Below, piece after piece: positions 54,201-63,200 of a stretch of DNA of 64,000 nt. How positions within the stretch are numbered: position 1 is the first letter of the stretch; each line of letters opens with the position of its first letter. The DNA comes from Alitta virens (Eukaryota; Annelida; Polychaeta; Phyllodocida; Nereididae). A program made the position numbers and the translations under genes. The notes below the pieces were generated by a model. That model was not told the origin of the DNA and made no database searches. It worked only from the letters and a program-made list of their open reading frames with translations. The stretch covers positions 29,762,396 through 29,826,395 of the forward strand of contig OW028580.1 of NCBI GenBank assembly GCA_932294295.1, read 5' to 3'.

Positions 54201-57200
54201 GGGAATGGGGAATCATTAGTGAATGTCATAAATGCACCAATACCTACTGCATCCCCTTTTCCTGAAATTAGTAATCAAAGCTAGGTCACTCGATATATCA
54301 AGCATAATACATTTATTAATGCCACAATATGTGATGAACTTGCTTGAACTTAAAAGTTCATAAAGCTTGAGTTCAAGCGTTTATTCACCATATACATACA
54401 GAGAAAAAGGATATTGTCATTTCTTTGGAAATATATGTATATATGATTGGTGGTCTCACAAGGCATCACTGAAGTGCCGCTATACAAGGCCACCATTTAA
54501 AATACTTTAAAAATACTTTCGACAACACAAAGAGAAAATTAGGGAATGCAAACTCACCTACACTGATGACACCATTTTCCCAAGAAACCCAAAATTTTCT
54601 AAACTGTCCCTCATCTAAAATGCCAGTTTCAGAATACTCTTCTAAGTTTGCACCTTGAAACTTGGTTCTAATGACAGACTTTGTGTTGAAGTAGCTGCCA
54701 ATCACAATTTCGTAGCCAGAGGATGTCCCCGCATTAAGGCCAATGTGTGCATCTGTCCCAGCACGCACAGTGAAGACATACGATGTCATCTTTGTCGCAT
54801 CATCAACTATTGTTTTGTATGAATATCCAAATGTCTTAACTTCACTAAAACCTAAAAAAAGAATGAGTAAATCATAAAACATAGTATCAAAATTACACTT
54901 TCAGGGTTCCCCAAAGAAATCCTAAAATTAAATTCCATGACTTATCCATGACCATTCACAGAATTTCCCCGACTTTCTTTCGATAAAATCTGCACAACAA
55001 AGTCAACGATTGCAAATTATAATGGTTTCCACACACCACTTACAGCCGTCCTCACCACCCATTTTATTGCAGACAATGCTTTTTTTTTTTTGTCTTCTAA
55101 AATTTCATGACTTTTCCATGACCTTTTCAATATTTCTATTAATCCATGACTCTTCCATGACAACCAATTTTTCCAAGATTTTCCAGGATTTTCCATGACT
55201 GTGGGAACCCTGACTTCGTACTGCATAAGCGGCCTTCAAAAGTCAATGAACTTCCAACAGACCAGGCCATGTCAGTCAATGTCATTTATATTATAAAGAC
55301 AATTTGGAACACGAACCACAAGATCCATTATATCTATAATTATCTCTTAGGCATGTCAAAAGTAGTGACAATATTTGGTACAAATTGGTCATTTGTTGAA
55401 ACCAAACAATGCTAGCAATCTATCTTCACCACATTTAAATGACAACATCTTCAACGAAATACATTTTATAATATTTTACCATATTGATCAGGATCAAGAT
55501 GGTTTAGGGAGGGGGCGCAATGATAGAGTGCATTAAGGTGAAGCCCTTCCAGGGTCATACACCATGCAATCAAGGGGGGGGGGGGGGGGTGTGTGCAAGC
55601 TCACTGTGCCCACCCCTGGATCTGTTGTTAATAGAGCTCTGATGATTACTACTCACACTATAATAAGTCCTCAAATCATCTTGGCCCTTGATATTCTACC
55701 CGGAGTTTTATGCTACAGGTCAGCAGAGTGCAATCTGGCCCAGGGAGGAGTAAGTGCCAGATGCCAGGATATCTGCTGGATTCATTGCAGTAATTGGCCA
55801 ATTTGACTACTAATACTTTGCTTATACCAGACAAATGGTTGATAAATGCAATCCATTTATCATATGCTTTTTTTTCATCATTTCTGAAGTCACGGAATTG
55901 TCAAATTTACACTTTATCAATCCATTTTACAAGGGCAATTATGTTGGCACGCACTGCATTCATACAATTAAATAATGGAATAAGAACTATGCATTACCTT
56001 TGTCAGTCCACCAATAAGCAGTGTTCCAGCCCCAACATGATATCGATACAGTCTTCACAGGGTACGGCGAATCATGCATGAATGTCATAAGAGTATTCAT
56101 GCCTATGTCATGACCTTTACCTGAAATTTAGTAACCAACAACATTAACAAAGTATGACCTATGATTGTATCTAGATATTGCCTCTTAATCTGCTCTAAGG
56201 AGCCAAAGACATTTATTGTTGAAAATTAAAACTGGGGCCTCACAATCTCACCTACACTGATGACACCAGCTTTCCAAGAAACCCAAAACTTTCTGAACTT
56301 TTTACCATCCAGAATTCCAGATTCAGAATATTCAACAAGATTTTTCCCTTGGAATTTGGTTCTTATGGCAGACTTTGAGTTGGAATAGCCGCCGATCACA
56401 ATTTCATAGCCAGAGGATGTCCCCGCATTAAGGCCGATGTGTGCATCTGTCCCAGCACGCACAGTGAAGACATACGATGTCATCTTTGTCGCATCATCAA
56501 CTATTGTTTTGTACGAATATCTAGGTGTCTCAATTTCGTTAAAACCTGAAAAGGAATAATTATACAAGTTGGTAATACAAACATACACACAACATAAAAA
56601 ATTACAGAATCTCTGTCAATTTGCTGGAATCTATTGCAGGGAAATGACATTTGAAAGCTCAACTTACCAAGATCCTGAACGTAAAACTCGTACTCATAAA
56701 TAGGTCCAGAGCATTTCAAGGGGAAAGCCGTGAAAATGTTCAAGTTAGCATAATCACTGTCTCCATCAGGATTTCCAGCCTTGGGGCCTCCAAGTGCTTC
56801 AAGTGGGCCCAGTGAGGTGGAGCACGTGTCTACAAAGCATGGTCATGAGTTGTAAGTTGTATTATTTCAACTAAACTTCACGTAATCAGCAAAGTAAACT
56901 GCACAAAGAGTAAGATCACCATATAAATTTACATACAGCGGAATGTTTATTCAGGATTCAATAGCTGTATCCAAATGAACATCCACAAACAGAAAATATT
57001 GTGTGCATGGCACTAAAAGCTTTGAGTGAAACCAGAAAGCCAAAGAGAGGCTGAACACTGACCTCAGATGATGAAGCATCGTATTGGTGTAAAAACAATA
57101 AGACAGGGTCAAGCAAAGATATAATGGGTATGAGAGATAGACACCAGAGTGGTCAGTCAACTTACCATTGTCAGATTCTGAAAAAATAAAAGAATTAGTT

Positions 57201-60200
57201 CATTGTTGACAATATTTGAACATATGATGAAAAAGAGGAACGAAAGAAAAACTAGTATTTCACTTACCCGCAAATTCACCAATATTGGCCACTTGGATGG
57301 CGTCTGTGTTGACTTCATAGATGCACTTTTCATTGATTTTCACACGGGAGTTATTGGCATACCTTGCTATGTAGGCGTATTTCACAAAAGTGTCTAATGT
57401 TTCAGTAGCACCTGGTTTTAAGCTAACAGAGGCCACATTATTACCCTGCAAATGAAACACCACCCTTTCAACATATTTGAAAACTGAGCAACACCAACAA
57501 ACTACAAATCGATGCCATAATCGGCATACAATAAAATGCATATCCTTGCCCAGTGAAAACTAATAATATTACCATTTGATCCAACCACACAATGGACACA
57601 TCCGAATCTTTATTATTGACAAATTCAACTTTCTTCTCTTCAGTTGTGCTGGATGGGGAGACTATGGAGGGAGGGTCCAAACATTCACCGGAGTCTGAAT
57701 ATTACAAAGATGAAATTTAACAATCTCATACATCTATTAAAATTACAAGCAATGGGGGAAAAAAATTACCACAGGAGCTCACTGACACCGTAGCAGACAA
57801 GCATTGTTTGATGACGTCATCTATTATATGACGTCATCCATGTAACAATTATCAGCGAAGTCCTCTTATTTTCTTTTTATGTGCTACAGTCGTAGTGCAA
57901 CCTGTAGGCTGTTACTTTTTCTCCCCATTAAATGTACTAACTGGGTTTACGTTGGCTTACCAGGGACTAGGTACTCGTAATAATCAAACGTGGTCCACCT
58001 GGAAGACCATTCATCTCCAACGGTGTCCCTGGTGTCCGAACTCAAGTAGCAGACTTTGCTGCCTCTGGCATGGTAATCAACGCTCCTGTAAAAAAAAAAA
58101 ATATATATATATACAAATTAATAAAAAAAAATTTTACTTTATTTACTTAATGTTGAACCAAATAAATTTCTGCCTATCTTTTACACAAAACTCCATATAA
58201 ACCCAGTTACACCTACTTTTTCATAATCCTAAATAGTTTATCAAAATTTCTAACTGTAAGTAAGTAAAGTAAGTAAAGGTTTTATGGACACAATATCTAC
58301 AGGTCAGTCAGACCTATTGGTCACGTACCTGCAGGTGAAGTCAGTTTCCAAGAGACATTTCAATTTGCACATCTCTGCAGATGGCACATCTCTGAACTCT
58401 TTGTCGTTGTGGTTAGATATTCCCCACCCAATCATTCTTTCCCACAAGATCTTTGCTGCAATCACGAAAAAGGTCACATTATCAGTTTATTCAAAGGTAC
58501 CAAGAAAATATCTTGATTCAGAACGTACAATGACAGAAGAGGCTGACATGAAGCAGCACAGAGGCAATGTGAATATAATCACACTTACTTGTAAGCACTT
58601 TTGCTTTGACAGAATACTGTCTGCATTCTTGAAGTCTTACCAAAGACAGAGTCGGCAGAGTTTCAAAGTTTTTCTTATTTGGGTTGTCCAATAACCAAAG
58701 CTAGCGGAACATCACAATTGCAAATAATTTATGTTAATCTTGGAATAAAAGTAGCTAATTTCAGTTTGAAAGTAAATGATTAACTTTATAGACTAGTTAA
58801 CCATAATAAGTCGCAACTGTGTATATATTGAATAGTGAAGAAAAATCTTATTGGTTTTCATATATATACTTATCATTACCAAAATGACATTCACAACCAG
58901 CACTAACTATATACATATATATAATTTTTACATAGTTCTGTTTTAAACGAATAATAATTTGTATAAGAAATTGAAAATGATCTTACCCGTCCATCAGCGC
59001 AGTTTGGATCGGCATTAAACGTGAAAGGAATGTAGGCTTGCTGTTCCCAGAAGAAGCCTATCACATCTCCTGGTTGGACTCCACTGATTGCCCAAATGTC
59101 TGTTCCCTGTCAAAGATGTAACTTGACAAATTAGGTGAATACCATGCAGACATACTCAATTAAAATTCAGCCTCTATTTATTTAACCTTGGATTTTTCAT
59201 CAAAAACTTTAACTTCTGGCTAAATCACTACAACCAAGGAATGGCAAAATATTATATTAAAAGTGAAACCAAATGACTCAACACTTGCCTTCACAATGAA
59301 GTAGCCTGTGACTGTCGGAGTAAAACGAAGAAAGCCAACCAGTTTGAACTTTCCCGCAGTTGGAGTTTTTCTCCAGACCATGATATAAAGCAATCCACTG
59401 TCGACGGCTTCCAGAAAAATGTGCCATTCCACCACTGTACCTCCCTGCAGATGATTATCATGCATTACTTGTGTTGAAATAATTACAAAATTAATGTGAA
59501 TAACCAAAGAATTGGACACAAATATAGAAAAGTCACTAGCCTCGGCAAATCCAGTGTCACCGTCCAGGACAATTAAGATGTTTGTTGCTGTATCCAGAAT
59601 AGGTCTGTCCACTACATCATTTCCATACTCATAGAAGTCCAGACCAGCTGCAAAAGACATCCATTACATCCATTTGCACAGAAATAAAACAATTGACGAG
59701 ACTTTGAGTGAGAAATTATCTATGCGCTCATTGACCTCAGGATTACTGATGATGCTACCATAGCATAAATTCGCTAAGTGCACATTCAACAGCCCCACAC
59801 GGAGATAAAAAATTCACTTCTTCGAGAAAAAATTCATTACAGTGAAACTTACACTGTGTTTGATTATTGCACTGCAGAGGCACTTCACAATTCTCCCAAT
59901 TTCCGGCATACTCCACGTCTAAGGAGCACCAGAGGCGTCCATTCACTGCGTCCACCAGGGTGCAGCCCAAGTATGACTCACCCTTATAAGTGTATACTGG
60001 CGCACAGAACTTCCCAGTCCCGGTCTTTTCTGAAATGCAGGAATTAATGGGTGAATGCTTAAATTTTTATGATTTAGGAGCAGAAATTGTTATTCAAAGA
60101 ATTTAAACAATTCTCAACCAGGAGTTGTAAAAATATATATAGACCATAAATTATCAAAACATCTGAGATACATACCTCTGCATCCATTTACTGAAAGAAA

Positions 60201-63200
60201 ATTATTTTGGGTCATGAGAAATAGCTAGAGAGACAGAAGACTAAATGTTATGTTGCTTTGTCATGCCATACATAATGAACTAACTTACCGGATACACAAG
60301 AATTAACCACATCACAATTGCCAAACTGATTATCAGCATCAAAGTTATCCGTTAACGAGCACCAAAGAACTCCAGCATTGTTGTTAGGAATGCACCCAGT
60401 ATAGTTCTGACCATTGTACGTGAAAGTTGGTGAGCAAGGATCACCGTCCACGGTGGCAGCTGAAACGTAACCATTGAACAATAACATTCTTGAATTTATA
60501 TTCAATAACCTTCAATAACCTAACAAAATATGAAATATTGAATGATTACTAAGACAAAGGGGACTTTCTGCTTTGAGATATTAAACAACACACCTAAACA
60601 ATCTGTTGGAACTTCAGTGCCTGCAAGAAAATCATTTAAACAATAACACAAGTGATGTTACAAAGAGTTAAATCTATATAAATTACGAAAGATACAAGGT
60701 GATCCAGACACAAGGAGAAAATTTACCGTTATCAACACAACGTAGAGGTTGAACACAGTTCTCCCACTGTCCTGTGTAAGTCTCCGTCACTGAGCACCAG
60801 GGGATTTCCCCAATGGCATCATCAGTTGTGCATCCCTCGTAAGTCTGACCGCTGTATGTGAAATTTGCTGCGCACCTCTGCCCAGTCACTGTCACTTCTA
60901 TATGCAGCCATAGAAAAAACAATGCTTCAGTATGATGATTTATCATCAGATGTTCAGGGTTTTAAAAACCTTTGATTTTAAAGCTTTAGAATTTCTAAAA
61001 ACCTTGCAGCAATTTTTTTAAAGAACAAAGAGCTAACCTGTGCACTCCTCTCCTCCTAGAAGTAAAAAGAATATTGATAAAGTTTAAATCCATAACTATC
61101 AATGATCACGTACATCTTCATACAAACTATTCCATAATATTTAAATTCCAATACTACATGAAAATTATGGTCGACAAGTACGATAATTAGCATACATGAG
61201 ATGCTACTCTACTAAAACACTATATTCCATTTTATAGTAGCCTCTCCAGGTACCTACCTGCTCCCTCGCCGGGATCAAATGCTGCAAAAAAACAGAGCTT
61301 ACATAATTATTCAAAGTGCACAACCTAATAATTATGTAAATATGAACTTCCGAGATAAATTCTTGCCAACAAAATTGATTCAACACTTACGTTCCACACA
61401 TTGTAAAGGAAGGGCACAATTCTCCCATTGTCTGTCATGATCGAAAAATTCTGCCAAAGAACACCAGGGGGCGCCATTGACTGCATCAACTAGAGTACAA
61501 CCAGTGTACCTGGACCCTCTGTACACAAAGGATGGCGAACACGACTTCCCCAAAACAGTCTTCTCTGAATAAAAAGTTAATATCAAACTGTTATTGCAGA
61601 TGATGATCATACACAAAAAAACAATGCAATGCATAAAGGAATGATGAATTAAAAAATCACCTGCACACTGAACTTTAGTTTCCGGGGCTGAAAATATAAA
61701 AAAAAGTTATCAAGTAATTTATACTAGCATTTCAGAAATTAATTTCCATTGACACACAACAGGCTCTGTAGTATAACAAGGTCATTTATAATGATTATAA
61801 CATGAATGAAGTGCACAATGTCACTTTATACCATATATATATATATAATTTTTATTGACAGTAAAATATCATCCATGATATATATGTCATAAATAAAATA
61901 AAGAACAGAAAATACAGGAATACAGAAAATACAGAAATGTTCAAATAAAATTTGTAAACTAGATATGCTATACCAGTAACGTGGTTCCCGCCCCCAAACT
62001 TAATTTTTTTATTATTATTTTTTTTAAAATAATGTTTATAGTAACATCTATGTATATATACTGTACAGTGTCAGAAGATGGAGAACATATAACTCACATA
62101 TCAATATCAATTAAGAATTTTCCCAGGCACCTCAGTAGCTCAGATTCCTTTGAGCACATGATAGATATGATAGATATAAATTCATTGGTGTCATTCATTA
62201 TGTCAAAATCATATATGTAAACTCTAGCTAGATCAAACAGTCGTAGGCGCAGTGATGTGTTAATTGGACATATTATTAATGAGTGTATCTCATCCTCAAC
62301 TTCATTTAAGTTACATTTCGTACATAGTCTCTCTTCTACAGGTATTGATGGTCTTTCATGTCTACCTGTTTCTATACGAAGGTTATGGGAACTGGTTCTG
62401 AATCTAGCTATTTTATTGTAAGTTTTTCTACCCAAGTTTAACAGAAGGTATGGTTCAATTCTATAATCTGGTTTGATGAGTTTATATGTTCTAAGTTTTG
62501 GTTGCTGCATAGAGTCATATATTTTTGCCAATAGGTTTTCTTGCGTTTTAGTGTATATGTTTACTGCAAATGTTCTAGCAACTGTATTCAAGTCCTCAAC
62601 TTGTACAAATTCAGTAATAATTTGTTTAACTTTTCTTAGCCAACTACTCTGACCAGAACTTAGTGCATTTTCATGAATATTTAAACATTTTTTAAGTATA
62701 CAGCTATCAGGTAGGCACTTCAGTTTTAACCAGTAGTTTACCATTCTAACCTGTTGTCTGACATGCAATGGAAATCTGCCAGTTTCACCATAAACTGCCA
62801 ATTTTGGTGTTTGTCTTCGGATTCCTAATATATTTTTAAGATATCCTATTTGTTTTTTTTCTATATCATCAATTGGCTTCACATTACTCCAAATTTCACA
62901 ATTATATTCAAGAATAGCAATGAAAATGTTTGATACGTATATTTTGCCTAGTTTTGGGGTTATATATCCTAAAGAACTTTAGTGTCTCCTTGAAGTGCAA
63001 ACAATGCTTTCTGGGCCTGAGTTGCAAGGTATTTTCCCATTTTACTGTGAATATTACGTTTGTTGGTCAATATATGTCCCAGGTATTTGAAGGTTTCTAC
63101 ATTTTCAATTAATTTTTCATTATAACAAAACTGATGCTGTGAATTATCACCTATTAGTTTTACCTACATTTACTATGAGATGCCATTTTCTACAAAACTC

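Noticed and set aside
52485..56829. True farnesoic acid methyltransferase enzyme
   Set aside because: The domain is embedded in a secreted modular protein and lacks a SAM-binding motif; the family name is historical.
57800..57840. Promoter with paired CRE sites
   Set aside because: The two tgacgtca motifs lie in an intron deep inside the gene with no start exon nearby; they look like part of a foldback repeat.
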